64,000 bases of DNA from UBA4416 sp038327195 (GCA_038327195.1 JBBQKU010000001.1:62001-126000); one strand, 5' to 3'. Shown: positions 31,836 to 40,436, counted from the stretch's first letter. Numbers and translations: made by a program. Notes: generated by a model not told the origin, from the letters alone.

Positions 31836-34646
31836 TTATTTACTTAAATATAAATTTCGTTCGCTATAAATATTTTGAAAATATTCATCGTTTAAGTCAT
31901 CAATAAAATAAATAGCTTCACCTGTACTTTTCATTTCAGGCCCAAGTTCTTTTTGTACTTCAGGAAATTTATCATAACTAAATACTGGTATTTTTATAGC
32001 ATACCCTTTTTTCTTAGGAGCAAATGTGAAGTCTTTTACTTTAGCGCCTAACATCACTTTTGTAGCATAATTTACATAAGGCTCATCGTATGCCTTTGCT
32101 ATAAATGGAACTGTTCTACTAGCGCGTGGATTAGCTTCAATGATATAAACTATCTCATCCTTTACAGCAAATTGAATATTTATTAATCCAACTGTTTTTA
32201 ATGCAACTGCAATTTTAATAGTGTGTTCTTTAATTTGTTTAAGAACATTATCGCTTAAAGAAAATGTTGGTAGGACTGCAAAGCTATCGCCGCTATGAAT
32301 ACCTGCAGGCTCAATGTGTTCCATTATACCAACAATATAAACATCTTTTCCGTCGCAAATAGCATCAGCTTCAGCTTCAATGGCACCTTGTAAAAAATGA
32401 TCTAATAAAACTTGATTACCTGGTAAATCATGTAATAATTTCACAACATGTTGTTCTAATTCTTCTTCATTAATAACAATCTTCATGCTTTGTCCACCAA
32501 GTACATAACTCGGACGAACCAACAATGGAAAGCCCAATTCTTTTGATAAAGTTATGGCTTCCTCTGCATCTTCAATAACTCCAAATTTAGGATATGGAAT
32601 ATTATTATCTTTTAATAAATTAGAAAAAGCTCCTCTATCTTCAGCTAAATCCAAAGATTTATAATCTGTTCCAATAATTTTAATGCCGTAGCGTTCTAAT
32701 TTCTCTGCTAATTTAAGAGCTGTTTGTCCGCCAAGCTGAACAATAACGCCTTCTGGCTTTTCGTGTAAAATAATGTCGTAAATATGTTCCCAAAAAACTG
32801 GTTCAAAATACAATTTATCAGCGGTACTAAAATCAGTACTAACGGTTTCGGGGTTGCAGTTTATCATAATGGTTTCATAACCCATTTCTTTCGCTGCTAA
32901 AACGCCGTGCACACAACTGTAATCGAACTCAATACCTTGTCCAATACGATTTGGACCACTTCCTAAAATAACCACTTTCTTTTTCTCTGAACGAATACTT
33001 TCGTTTTCATCTTCAAAGGTCGAATAATAATAAGGTGTTTTAGCTTCAAATTCAGCTGCGCAAGTATCAACCATTTTAAATACACGGTTAATATTAAATT
33101 CTTTACGCTTACTATATACTTCGCTTTCCAAACATTTTAATAAATGAGCCATTTGCCTATCTGCATAACCCATTTGTTTAGCTTCGTATAATAAATCTTT
33201 TGAAATTGTTTCTAATTTAAATTTACTTACTTCATTTTCAAGAGCAATCATTTGTTCAATTTGCTCTAAAAACCACATATCAATGCGTGTAAGTTTTTGA
33301 ATGGTTTTGATAGAGATGCCTAATTTCATAGCATCATAAATCATAAATAAACGATTCCAGCTTGGACGCTCTAATCCTGCTAATAATTCAGCTTGATTTG
33401 TATTTTCTTTTCCATCAGCACCTAAACCATTTCGTTTAATTTCTAAACTTTGACATGCTTTTTGTAATGCTTCTTGAAAGCTACGACCAATTGCCATTAC
33501 CTCACCAACTGATTTCATTTGGAAACCTAATTCGCGATTACAGCCTTTAAATTTGTCGAAATTCCAACGAGGTATTTTCACAATAACATAATCTAAAGTT
33601 GGTTCAAAATAAGCAGATGTTGATTTAGTAATTTGATTAATTAATTCATCCAATTGATAACCAATAGCTAATTTACTAGCAATGCGCGCAATTGGGTAAC
33701 CTGTGGCTTTACTCGCTAAAGCAGATGAACGTGAAACACGAGGATTAATTTCAATTGCAATAATTTTTTCTTCTTCATCATCACTCACAGCAAATTGCAC
33801 ATTACAACCACCAGAAAAATTCCCGATACTACGCATCATTTTAATGGCCATTGTACGCATTTTTTGATATGTACTATCGCTCAATGTTTGCGCAGGAGCA
33901 ACAGTAATACTATCACCAGTGTGCACGCCCATTGGATCAAAATTTTCTATTGAACATATAATGGCAACATTATCATTATTATCTCTTAATAATTCCAATT
34001 CATATTCTTTCCAACCTAAAACTGCTTTATCAATTAATACCTCATGTATGGGTGAAGTTTGTAAACCTCTATTTAATAAAGCGTCGTAGTCTTCTTTATG
34101 ATAAACAACACTTCCGCCACTTCCGCCTAGTGTAAATGAGGGACGAATTACTAATGGAAAACCAAATTCTTGAGCAACAGATTTACCTTCTAAAAAAGAT
34201 TTTGCAATTTTGCTAGGCGCCATCGCAACACCAATTTCATTCATTCTTATCCGAAATAAATCACGGTCTTCAGTAACCTTGATGGCGTCAATATCAACTC
34301 CAATCATTTTTACGTTATACTTTTTCCAAATTCCCATATCGTCGCATTTCAATGCAAGATTTAAGGCTGTTTGCCCACCCATTGTAGGAAGTACGGCGTC
34401 AATTTGGCGTTCTTCTAAAATTTTAATAATTGATTTTACTTCTAAAGGCAATAAGTAAATGTGATCAGCAGTTACTTTATCCGTCATAATAGTGGCCGGA
34501 TTTGAATTAATCAATGTTACTTCAATACCTTCTTCGCGTAAGCTTTTGGCAGATTGGGATCCCGAATAATCAAACTCGCATGCTTGACCAATAACAATAG
34601 GGCCAGAGCCAATAATTAAAACGGATTTTATAGATGTGTCTTTCAT
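31836..34646 (-). CDS. carB: Carbamoyl-phosphate synthase large subunit, form without MGS domain
   Basis: 936 residues. It makes carbamoyl phosphate from bicarbonate, ammonia (from CarA) and two ATP, feeding pyrimidine and arginine synthesis. The two homologous halves are present: first carboxyphosphate ATP-grasp (IGSGPIVIGQACEFDYSG; VIRPSFTLGGSGG), an oligomerisation region, then the second ATP-grasp (LGSGPNRIGQGIEFDYSC; LVRPSYVLGGQSM). The protein ends shortly after KSTGEAIYFIDDLNDEYF. The ~130-residue C-terminal allosteric MGS-like domain of the 1070-residue E. coli enzyme is missing. A TAA closes the frame cleanly, and other Bacteroidota CarB are similarly short, so this is probably the native form. 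Confidence 0.94.
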   Translation of the reverse strand: MKDTSIKSVLIIGSGPIVIGQACEFDYSGSQSAKSLREEGIEVTLINSNPATIMTDKVTADHIYLLPLEVKSIIKILEERQIDAVLPTMGGQTALNLALKCDDMGIWKKYNVKMIGVDIDAIKVTEDRDLFRIRMNEIGVAMAPSKIAKSFLEGKSVAQEFGFPLVIRPSFTLGGSGGSVVYHKEDYDALLNRGLQTSPIHEVLIDKAVLGWKEYELELLRDNNDNVAIICSIENFDPMGVHTGDSITVAPAQTLSDSTYQKMRTMAIKMMRSIGNFSGGCNVQFAVSDDEEEKIIAIEINPRVSRSSALASKATGYPIARIASKLAIGYQLDELINQITKSTSAYFEPTLDYVIVKIPRWNFDKFKGCNRELGFQMKSVGEVMAIGRSFQEALQKACQSLEIKRNGLGADGKENTNQAELLAGLERPSWNRLFMIYDAMKLGISIKTIQKLTRIDMWFLEQIEQMIALENEVSKFKLETISKDLLYEAKQMGYADRQMAHLLKCLESEVYSKRKEFNINRVFKMVDTCAAEFEAKTPYYYSTFEDENESIRSEKKKVVILGSGPNRIGQGIEFDYSCVHGVLAAKEMGYETIMINCNPETVSTDFSTADKLYFEPVFWEHIYDIILHEKPEGVIVQLGGQTALKLAEKLERYGIKIIGTDYKSLDLAEDRGAFSNLLKDNNIPYPKFGVIEDAEEAITLSKELGFPLLVRPSYVLGGQSMKIVINEEELEQHVVKLLHDLPGNQVLLDHFLQGAIEAEADAICDGKDVYIVGIMEHIEPAGIHSGDSFAVLPTFSLSDNVLKQIKEHTIKIAVALKTVGLINIQFAVKDEIVYIIEANPRASRTVPFIAKAYDEPYVNYATKVMLGAKVKDFTFAPKKKGYAIKIPVFSYDKFPEVQKELGPEMKSTGEAIYFIDDLNDEYFQNIYSERNLYLSK

Positions 34647-34907
34647 AGTTTTCAGTTAATTTTTGTTTTTTCAGAAGAGAATTTCGCTACTAAAAAACAA
34701 ACTTGGTAAAGATACAGTAAGCCTAGGAAATTTCTACTTTAAGATATTCACATTTTATTAGAATATAACTGATAACCCTACTTGGTTATTATGTGGCTTT
34801 TTTTTAGAAATATATAATTAATTGAAAATTAACCAGGATTTATTCGGATTTTAAAATAATTAAATTAAATTTATAAGCTAATGCTAAATTCGACAAAAAT
34901 CAATTTT

Positions 34908-35771
34908 ATGAAAAAAACAAACATTTTTACGTTAACTATTTTAGCTTCTGCTTTTTTAGTAAGCTGTGGCGATTCAAAAAAATCTGAAGAAGATGAAATG
35001 GAAAAAATCACTACAGAGGTTGTAAAGGACACTACTGCTATTACAGTTAATGATGAAACTAAATTTAAATTTGATTTCGCAATTGCTAATATCCCTTCAC
35101 CTGTTGGAATGATGAATGATGTTTCTAAATGGGGAGAGCCTTATGATAATAAATTATTTAACGATACTAAAAAATCAAGCACTTATTCTAGCGAATTTTC
35201 TAAGTCTTTGAATTTAGGTATTTACAATATTGATTTATCATATGCTATGGTAAATAATAAAGGCGAAGATGTTTTATCTTATATGAAAACGGTAATGACA
35301 TTATCTGAATCTTTAGGTTTAAAGGGAGCAGTAGATCAAATGGTTGGAAAACGTGCCGAAAATAATTTAAATAATAAAGATTCCTTATTAGCAATACTTG
35401 ATGATATTTTTGTGAGAAGCGATTCTTATTTAAGAACAAATGAAAGAGTATTTACTGCAACTACTGTTTTTGCGGGTTCTTGGATTGAAAGTTTATATTT
35501 AACATGTAAAATTACTGAAAGCACTACAAATGCAGAAGTAAAATCAAAATCTTATACTCATTTATGGGAACAACGTTTTCATTTAGGAAACTTAATTAAA
35601 GTTTTAGAAGACTTTAAGGACAAAAAAGAAGCAGTTGAATTAAACAAGGAGTTGTCAGTTATTCATAAAGAAATATCTGTAATTAAAGATCCTAAAGAAA
35701 TGGATGAAGCTAAGTTTAAGTCTATATCTTCTAAAATTTATGCTTTAAGAAGCCATTATACAGGCAAATAA
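34908..35771 (+). CDS. Lipoprotein of unknown function, paralogue of 47720-48598
   Basis: 287 residues from the ATG at 34908. An in-frame ATG at 34881 adds nine residues before the signal and is not used. Lipobox ASAFLVSC followed by an acidic stretch (SKKSEEDEMEK). The mature part is mostly helical. It shares a block pattern with the lipoprotein at 47720: LGIYNIDLSYAMVNNKGEDV and, later, FAGSWIESLYL here versus FAGAWIESLNI there, both followed by a segment ending in a helical tail. Function unknown. It ends at a strong terminator and has no same-strand partner, so it is a single-gene transcript. Confidence 0.8.
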   Translation: MKKTNIFTLTILASAFLVSCGDSKKSEEDEMEKITTEVVKDTTAITVNDETKFKFDFAIANIPSPVGMMNDVSKWGEPYDNKLFNDTKKSSTYSSEFSKSLNLGIYNIDLSYAMVNNKGEDVLSYMKTVMTLSESLGLKGAVDQMVGKRAENNLNNKDSLLAILDDIFVRSDSYLRTNERVFTATTVFAGSWIESLYLTCKITESTTNAEVKSKSYTHLWEQRFHLGNLIKVLEDFKDKKEAVELNKELSVIHKEISVIKDPKEMDEAKFKSISSKIYALRSHYTGK

Positions 35772-35790
35772 AATCAACTAATATTTTTGG

Positions 35791-35825
35791 AAGAGTCTGT
35801 GTTTAATAACACAGACTCTTTTTTA
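35791..35825 (+). terminator. Strong Rho-independent terminator
   Basis: A perfect 13-bp stem (AAGAGTCTGTGTT at 35791-35803, AACACAGACTCTT at 35808-35820), loop TAAT, then a T-tract. It ends the lipoprotein transcript and could also serve the convergent transcript, since A-rich sequence flanks the other side. Confidence 0.9.
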
Positions 35826-35856
35826 TTTCAAATAATTTAAAACTGAAATTTTAATC

Positions 35857-36066
35857 TCAATTCTTTTGTTTCTTTTTATTTTCAGTACTATTTTTCACTT
35901 CACATTGTCCAAATAATAGACATTTGTTTAATATTCCAAATACAAGGATAATAGAACCAACAATACCCATTCCCAAAATACCATTTACAAAAGCAGAAAT
36001 GATAATAAATAAGCCAATAGGAATTAATGTAAATCTAAAAAATCCAATTCTATCAATGAAATTCAT
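35857..36066 (-). CDS. Small DUF2892-like membrane protein
   Basis: 69 residues with two hydrophobic helices (FRFTLIPIGLFIIISAFVNG and GMGIVGSIILVFGIL) and a C-terminal LNKCLLFGQCEV, then a Lys/Asn tail. This is the pattern of DUF2892 inner-membrane proteins, often found next to rhodanese or thiol-chemistry genes. It lies 61 bases after the Cys/His-rich secreted protein on the same strand and may share its promoter. Role unknown. Confidence 0.75.
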   Translation of the reverse strand: MNFIDRIGFFRFTLIPIGLFIIISAFVNGILGMGIVGSIILVFGILNKCLLFGQCEVKNSTENKKKQKN

Positions 36067-36127
36067 AGCGATAATTTTAAAGAGTTATTAAATGAAAACT
36101 AGATTAATCTAGTTTTCATAATATAAA

Positions 36128-36406
36128 TTATTTTTTACAAGAAGCTGAACAAGTATGCCCTTTCTCTCCGCAAGTATTAGCATGCTTATCAGCAGTACAA
36201 GATGCATTACAGGTATGTACCTTAAGAGTTGTTGTGGTTTTTTTATCAGTTGTTGTTGCTTTTTTGCAATCAGCTGAACAAACGTGACCTTTATCTCCAC
36301 AAGTTGTAGTATTCTTAGCTGTAGATTCTTTTTTGGGAGCCGTTTGAGCATTAACAGTTACTGATAATCCGCAAAATAATGCAAATACAAAAATTACTTT
36401 TTTCAT
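36128..36406 (-). CDS. Small secreted Cys/His-rich protein
   Basis: 92 residues. A signal peptide (MKKVIFVFALFCGLSVTVNA-QT) and a ~70-residue mature part rich in Thr/Lys and with three similar modules: TCGDKGHVCSADCKK, VHTCNASCTADKH and TCGEKGHTCSASCKK. Eight of the mature residues are Cys and four are His, the pattern of a metal-binding or redox-active peptide. I know no name for it. It is preceded at 36446-36476 by a copy of the shared ECF-type promoter motif, linking it to the sigma factor at 43794. Copper or zinc binding in the periplasm is an inference. Confidence 0.75.
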   Translation of the reverse strand: MKKVIFVFALFCGLSVTVNAQTAPKKESTAKNTTTCGDKGHVCSADCKKATTTDKKTTTTLKVHTCNASCTADKHANTCGEKGHTCSASCKK

Positions 36407-36445
36407 GTTTTGGGTTTTTAATGGTTAATTATTGAGTTATATATT

Positions 36446-36476
36446 GTTAGTCGTAAAGCAATTGAATTCCTTACAA
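36446..36476 (-). promoter_or_regulatory. ECF-type promoter motif C (Cys/His-rich protein gene)
   Basis: On the minus strand TTGTAAGG (36476-36469), 15 bases, then CGACTAAC (36453-36446), about 40 bases before the start codon at 36406. The same motif with identical spacing occurs at 42301-42331 and 43472-43502. Confidence 0.7.
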
Positions 36477-36487
36477 AAAAATCTTTA

Positions 36488-37044
36488 TTAGTAGTTGTAA
36501 CCACCACCATTATCAGTTTCTAATTGAACCCCTAAACCTAAAACCAACCGATTAACAAAATTAAAGTATGCAATAACTAAAGTAGCGTCCAATATCGCTC
36601 TATCATCAACACCTAATGCGTTTAATTTATTAATACAGTTTTCGGTAGTTACACTTGGTATACGTGTTAAGTTCCATGCTAATTCGCATAAAATCAAATC
36701 AACTGGTGATAATTCAACTTTACTAAAATCACGCTTCAATAACTCTATTTTTTTATCGTCTTTCCAATAATGATTTAAAGCATGAGCGTGATGAGTTTGA
36801 CAATAGATGTATTATTAGCTGCACTTACAACAACAGCAATCATTTCTCGTTGTGTCCTTATTAATAAAGATTTACCAAATATGATCGTCATGTATAAATC
36901 CGTGTGTTTTACAATAGACTCAGGATTTAAATTTTAAATCATGTGTAAATCTGCCAACTTATCTCTCTATGATACTAATTCAACGTAAATGTTTTTTAAC
37001 TTTCCTTCAGCTTCGGTATGCTCAATTACTTTAATGTGTAGTAT
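36488..37044 (-). pseudogene. CMD-type peroxidase-related enzyme, pseudogene
   Basis: A complete but broken gene for an AhpD/carboxymuconolactone-decarboxylase-like protein. Reading the minus strand gives, in one frame, VIEHTEAEGKLKNIYVELVS, stop, RDKLADLHMI, stop, NLNPESIVKHTDLYMTIIFG, then REMIAVVVSAANN; after a frame change come IYCQTHHAHALNHYW and a normal C-terminus. Lesions: ATA in place of the start ATG (37042-37044), TAG at 36967-36969, TAA at 36934-36936, and loss of one or more bases near 36809-36810. The frame change falls exactly where the first Cys of the catalytic CxxC-xxH motif should be. It sits at the downstream end of the redox operon, directly after the T9SS gene. Confidence 0.85.
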
Positions 37045-37045
37045 A

Positions 37046-37651
37046 TTATTTTGAAATTAATAATTTCTCTTTAATTGTTCTACCTCCTGAATCCATTAGT
37101 ATGATGTAATATTGACCATCTTCAAAAGTGCTTGTATTTATGATAAAGTTATTTTCATTTATATTCTTCATTTCATAAACTTGTAATCCAGCACTATTAA
37201 CAATAGAAATATTAAAGGTTTCATTTTTATCATTATTAAAAACAAGTGAAACGGTATTTGATGCTGGATTTGGTTTAATGATAAGTTTACCAGGCACTAT
37301 ATATTCTAAATACATAAATTTAACTTCTGAAAACTGACTAAATCCTAATCGTATTTTATAGTAGTTTGTTTTATTTAAAATAGGATTAGAGTGTTTAAAA
37401 TTATAAGGTATTGATGAACTTGTATTACCGCAGATACCTGCAATATTTCCAATTTCCGTATAATTAATGCTATCTGTAGAATGCCATACTGTAATGCCAT
37501 TACAAGTCGGTCCCGCATCAATTGCCCATGATAATAGAATTCCCGTATTATCTTGATTTAAATAAAAATTAGACAAATTGATTTTTTGAGCTTTACTTAA
37601 AAAGCTAATAAATATTAATCCAACACTTACAACTATTAGTTTTAATTTCAT
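37046..37651 (-). CDS. Secreted protein with T9SS C-terminal sorting domain
   Basis: 201 residues. Signal peptide ending SKAQ, then a fibronectin-III-like beta domain (ILLSWAIDAGPTCNGITVWH with conserved Cys residues) and a type A T9SS sorting domain (IIKPNPASNTVSLVF, VYEMKNINENNF, ending GGRTIKEKLLISK). It would be exported by Sec, cross the outer membrane by T9SS and be surface-attached or released. Its start codon follows the NrtS-like stop with no gap, so it belongs to the overlapping operon. Cargo function unknown. Confidence 0.83.
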   Translation of the reverse strand: MKLKLIVVSVGLIFISFLSKAQKINLSNFYLNQDNTGILLSWAIDAGPTCNGITVWHSTDSINYTEIGNIAGICGNTSSSIPYNFKHSNPILNKTNYYKIRLGFSQFSEVKFMYLEYIVPGKLIIKPNPASNTVSLVFNNDKNETFNISIVNSAGLQVYEMKNINENNFIINTSTFEDGQYYIILMDSGGRTIKEKLLISK

Positions 37652-37846
37652 TTATTTGGATTTCATAGCTTTCCATGATGAGTATATTGACACACAAAAT
37701 GGTACACAATAAGTTAGTAGCACTTTAAAGATTATTTTTAAATTCAAAGGATTATAAAAAATGGCATCATAACTATTAATTAAGTTTAAAATTGTACCTA
37801 CAACTAATGCAATTTTTATGGCCGTAATGTAATTTTGTTTTTGCAT
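37652..37846 (-). CDS. NrtS-like small membrane protein
   Basis: 64 residues with two hydrophobic helices. The pattern ALVVGTILNLINSYDAIF and LLTYCVPFCVSIYSSW matches what I recall of NrtS, a small nitrate/nitrite transport protein, whose members carry VVGTILNLINQ and LTYLVPYCVS. The assignment is by eye and the transported ion here is unproven. It overlaps the upstream thioredoxin-fold gene by 31 bases and abuts the T9SS gene. Confidence 0.65.
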   Translation of the reverse strand: MQKQNYITAIKIALVVGTILNLINSYDAIFYNPLNLKIIFKVLLTYCVPFCVSIYSSWKAMKSK

Positions 37847-38451
37847 TTCTCAGTTAATATAACCAATTCATCAATAATTGTAACACCTCTATCTCTAGCA
37901 TACCATAAATGCAATTCTTTTTCAAAATCTTCCCACGAAATAGTGTCTTTATTTTCTTTCCAATTTAACATAATTGCTTGAGCGGGTTTTGGACGAGGAC
38001 CCCAACTACAAATAAATTCTAAAGATTCAGAATCAATAATCAATAATTTTGGAATTGCATTTGCACCATTAGTTTGGTAATTAGAAATTAACTCAGGAAA
38101 AGTATCACGAGAAATAATTTTAAAATTTATCCTACCATTACTAGCCTCTGAAACTTTATTAATTACTGGTATAATTTGAGCACAATCACCACACCAAGCG
38201 TCACCAATTAATAACCAAACATACTCCTTTAAATTATTATGAAGTTTTGCAGTGTATTGTTCAGATAATAAAATCGTCTTATCTAAACGATTCATGCGTT
38301 GTACATTTAACTTAGTAAATTCTACTAGTTTATCAGATTGAGTACTTCCAGTTGTTTTACCATTTAAAAGCAAAGCATCAACATTTTTGCGATAATCGTT
38401 GTAAGACAATGCTTGTTCTATAACTTTATTTAAATCCATATTATTTTCCAT
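37816..38451 (-). CDS. Cytoplasmic thioredoxin-family protein (WCGDC)
   Basis: 211 residues with no signal peptide. A thioredoxin fold with active-site WCGDC in LIGDAWCGDCAQIIPVINKV and the cis-Pro region NAIPKLLIIDSE. The N-terminal ~80 residues are helical (YNDYRKNVDALLLNGKTTGS). This is the Bacteroidota family of cytoplasmic thioredoxin-like proteins that often sits with stress genes. Its start overlaps the end of the upstream thioredoxin-fold gene by 11 bases. Confidence 0.87.
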   Translation of the reverse strand: MENNMDLNKVIEQALSYNDYRKNVDALLLNGKTTGSTQSDKLVEFTKLNVQRMNRLDKTILLSEQYTAKLHNNLKEYVWLLIGDAWCGDCAQIIPVINKVSEASNGRINFKIISRDTFPELISNYQTNGANAIPKLLIIDSESLEFICSWGPRPKPAQAIMLNWKENKDTISWEDFEKELHLWYARDRGVTIIDELVILTEKCKNKITLRP

Positions 38452-38884
38452 TAATTACTTTTTGGCCTAACTGTAAAAATTCATTTGCATTATGGAATCC
38501 CATTGTTTTGCCAAATACTTTTCCGTCAGGCTTAATAAAAACTAGAGTGGGATAAGCTTCTACAGAAAAACGCTCCGCTAACATAGGCCCTTCGCCTTTT
38601 TCCATATCCATGGCAACATTGATGAAATTTTTGTTGTAATAATCTGCTACATTTTTATCTGTAAAAGTGGTTCGTTTCATTTTTTTACAAGGACCGCACC
38701 AACTAGCATAGGCATCTAAAAATATCATTTTATTCTCTTTCTTTGCTAAATCTAGAGCTTGTTGCCAAGTGCCAGTAAAAAATTGAATTCCTTCTTCCGT
38801 TTTTATTTGCTTATCGTTAGCTTTAAACCCAAATAGTATTATTGAAGCAATTGCTATTACAGAAGTTATAATTAGTGTTTTCAT
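38441..38884 (-). CDS. Exported thioredoxin-fold protein (WCGPC)
   Basis: 147 residues. An N-terminal signal or anchor (MKTLIITSVIAIASIILFGF) is followed by a thioredoxin domain with the active site ASWCGPCKKMKRTTF, the VAMDMEKGEGPML segment and VEAYPTLVFIKPDGKV with its cis-Pro. The active-site context (WCGPCKKM) is of the DUF255/thioredoxin_7 type, as in periplasmic reductases. It stops 10 bases inside the next gene, and one base separates it from the peroxiredoxin-like gene upstream. Confidence 0.9.
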   Translation of the reverse strand: MKTLIITSVIAIASIILFGFKANDKQIKTEEGIQFFTGTWQQALDLAKKENKMIFLDAYASWCGPCKKMKRTTFTDKNVADYYNKNFINVAMDMEKGEGPMLAERFSVEAYPTLVFIKPDGKVFGKTMGFHNANEFLQLGQKVINGK

Positions 38885-38885
38885 T

Positions 38886-39473
38886 TTATAAATTGTTTAT
38901 GATTTGTTTAACAGGTAATCTATATTTATAATTCTCATCAAAATGTATATAACTAATTAATCCATCTTGATTTATGATAATGGTTGCTGGTACAGGCAAT
39001 ATATTATCCTTATTACCATTTGATTCTTCTAAATCAATCCCAAATAATTTATACTTTTTTACAGTTGAATCATTTACTTTAAATGCTACGCCATATTTCT
39101 TCATAATAACGTAAGCACTGTCGTGAATTATTTCAAAAGAAGCTTTGGTTTTAGAAACGGTTTTAACTATCGAACTTTCTACTTCAGGAGAAATTGTAAG
39201 TAGAGATGCGCCTTTTTCCAATATCAAACCTAAACTATCTTGTAAATGACTCATGTGCTTATTACAATATGGGCACCAAGCACCTCTGTAAAAGACAATA
39301 ACAACTTTCCCTTTTTTTAGCATTTCAGTTAAATCAATTTTATTGTTATTATAGCTCGTCGTTAAAAATAACGGAGCTTTATCGCCAACTTTTAAAAAGT
39401 TAACCGAATCTGACTGAGCATTTGCGCAAATAGATAGTACTGTAAAATATGCGACTAAAAAAATTCTTAACAT
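38886..39473 (-). CDS. Exported peroxiredoxin-like (AhpC/TSA-fold) protein
   Basis: 195 residues. Signal peptide (MLRIFLVAYFTVLSICANAQ), then an AhpC/TSA/thioredoxin fold with VVIVFYRGAWCPYCNKHMSH, holding a WCPYC pair where peroxiredoxins have the peroxidatic Cys. ISPEVESSIVKTVSKTKASF and VPATIIINQDGLISYIH are typical of the bacterioferritin-comigratory-like group. Likely a periplasmic thiol peroxidase or reductase. It overlaps its upstream neighbour by seven bases and is followed by two more thiol-disulfide proteins. Confidence 0.88.
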   Translation of the reverse strand: MLRIFLVAYFTVLSICANAQSDSVNFLKVGDKAPLFLTTSYNNNKIDLTEMLKKGKVVIVFYRGAWCPYCNKHMSHLQDSLGLILEKGASLLTISPEVESSIVKTVSKTKASFEIIHDSAYVIMKKYGVAFKVNDSTVKKYKLFGIDLEESNGNKDNILPVPATIIINQDGLISYIHFDENYKYRLPVKQIINNL

Positions 39474-39781
39474 TTTTTATTGAGTTTAAATTTTAGTTTT
39501 GTTTCATTTTGAATAATATTAACTTCAGCACAGTGGCTTAAATAGGTGAACTCAAAATCATTAGTCATTTCTATTTTTGCACCATTAACCTGCTCAAATA
39601 ATCCTTTGCATTCTAACTTACCATCAGGGCTATATCTAGTTATAACATAGTTATTGTTTAATTGTTCAATATGAAACCAAGAACCACAACCTTCGCCACT
39701 TAACCAATGTATATTAGTTGGTAAATGATTTGGTTTTTGAGGACAAGGAACTATCTTATGAAATACTTCTGATTGGCTCAT
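39467..39781 (-). CDS. Small protein of unknown function in the redox operon
   Basis: 104 residues, no signal peptide and no family that I recognise. It has a Cys-containing N-terminus (HKIVPCPQKPNHLP), a SGEGCGSWFHIEQ stretch and a mostly beta middle. It ends FKLNKKC. Its start overlaps the upstream DUF6695-like gene by 26 bases, and its stop overlaps the peroxiredoxin-like start by seven, so it is translationally coupled to both. Four Cys residues fit the thiol theme but nothing more can be claimed. Confidence 0.7.
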   Translation of the reverse strand: MSQSEVFHKIVPCPQKPNHLPTNIHWLSGEGCGSWFHIEQLNNNYVITRYSPDGKLECKGLFEQVNGAKIEMTNDFEFTYLSHCAEVNIIQNETKLKFKLNKKC

Positions 39782-40436
39782 TGCTTCTTATCTTTAAAAA
39801 TTGAAAGTTTGGTTTTAAAATCTCTACTAGTTCATTATCTGTTGAAATAACACAATAATTAGTTAATGCTTTAACATTACCTATTGGTGTTGGGCTTAGT
39901 GTTTTAGGGAAGGCTAATACTAAACGATGCCAAAAGTTTGGTTTGCCTGAAAGTGTTACTGTATTTACAAATCGTGAACAGTTTGTGCCATTAGGTAAAA
40001 ATGGCCCATAAGCAATTGGAGAATTAGTTTGCATTTCATTTGCCTTTTCAAACGCCTTCTCAAAATTTATATGACAATAGGAGGCATGTAATGCTCCACT
40101 GCCATGGCAAGATTCATTGCCAAATAATTCTAATAACAATTCGTTGTAATTAGTTATTGCACCATTTAGTATAGTTGCTTTAGTTTTCAATTCTAAATCA
40201 TGATCCGTATAGGCGCTTCTTACTCTACCATGTTGATGTGGCGCATGATAACGACCAAAATCAAAGTAATGACAATTGCCTGTTTCATTTTCAATTAAAA
40301 CAATGGCAGCATGTCCAACTTTATAATATCTATTTTTATTAATTCTGAGCCATTTTAATGGTGTATCGTACCAAGCTCCCGCTTGTTTACAAAGCGTTTC
40401 TGGCCAAGCCAATGTTATTGCTATACCGTTATGCAC
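39756..40436 (-). CDS. Conserved protein of unknown function (DUF6695-like)
   Basis: 226 residues without a signal peptide. It begins MHNGIAITLAWPETLCKQAG and continues KNRYYKVGHAAIVLIENETG and YFDFGRYHAPHQHGRVRSAY. I recall this Bacteroidota-type family as DUF6695 but could not check. The pattern of conserved H, D and C (HAAIVLI, SRFVNTV with NGTNCSRF) resembles an NlpC/P60- or DUF4105-like papain-fold protein: a Cys in GTNCSRF and a His in VGHAAIVL. That similarity is an inference. It overlaps NRDE upstream by 8 bases. Confidence 0.72.
   Translation of the reverse strand: MHNGIAITLAWPETLCKQAGAWYDTPLKWLRINKNRYYKVGHAAIVLIENETGNCHYFDFGRYHAPHQHGRVRSAYTDHDLELKTKATILNGAITNYNELLLELFGNESCHGSGALHASYCHINFEKAFEKANEMQTNSPIAYGPFLPNGTNCSRFVNTVTLSGKPNFWHRLVLAFPKTLSPTPIGNVKALTNYCVISTDNELVEILKPNFQFLKIRSNEPIRSIS

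Noticed and set aside
34772..34789. ATAACC...GGTTAT hairpin followed by a T-run, considered as a terminator.
   Set aside because: It has only a 6-bp stem and lies between two divergent start codons, where no transcript needs to end.
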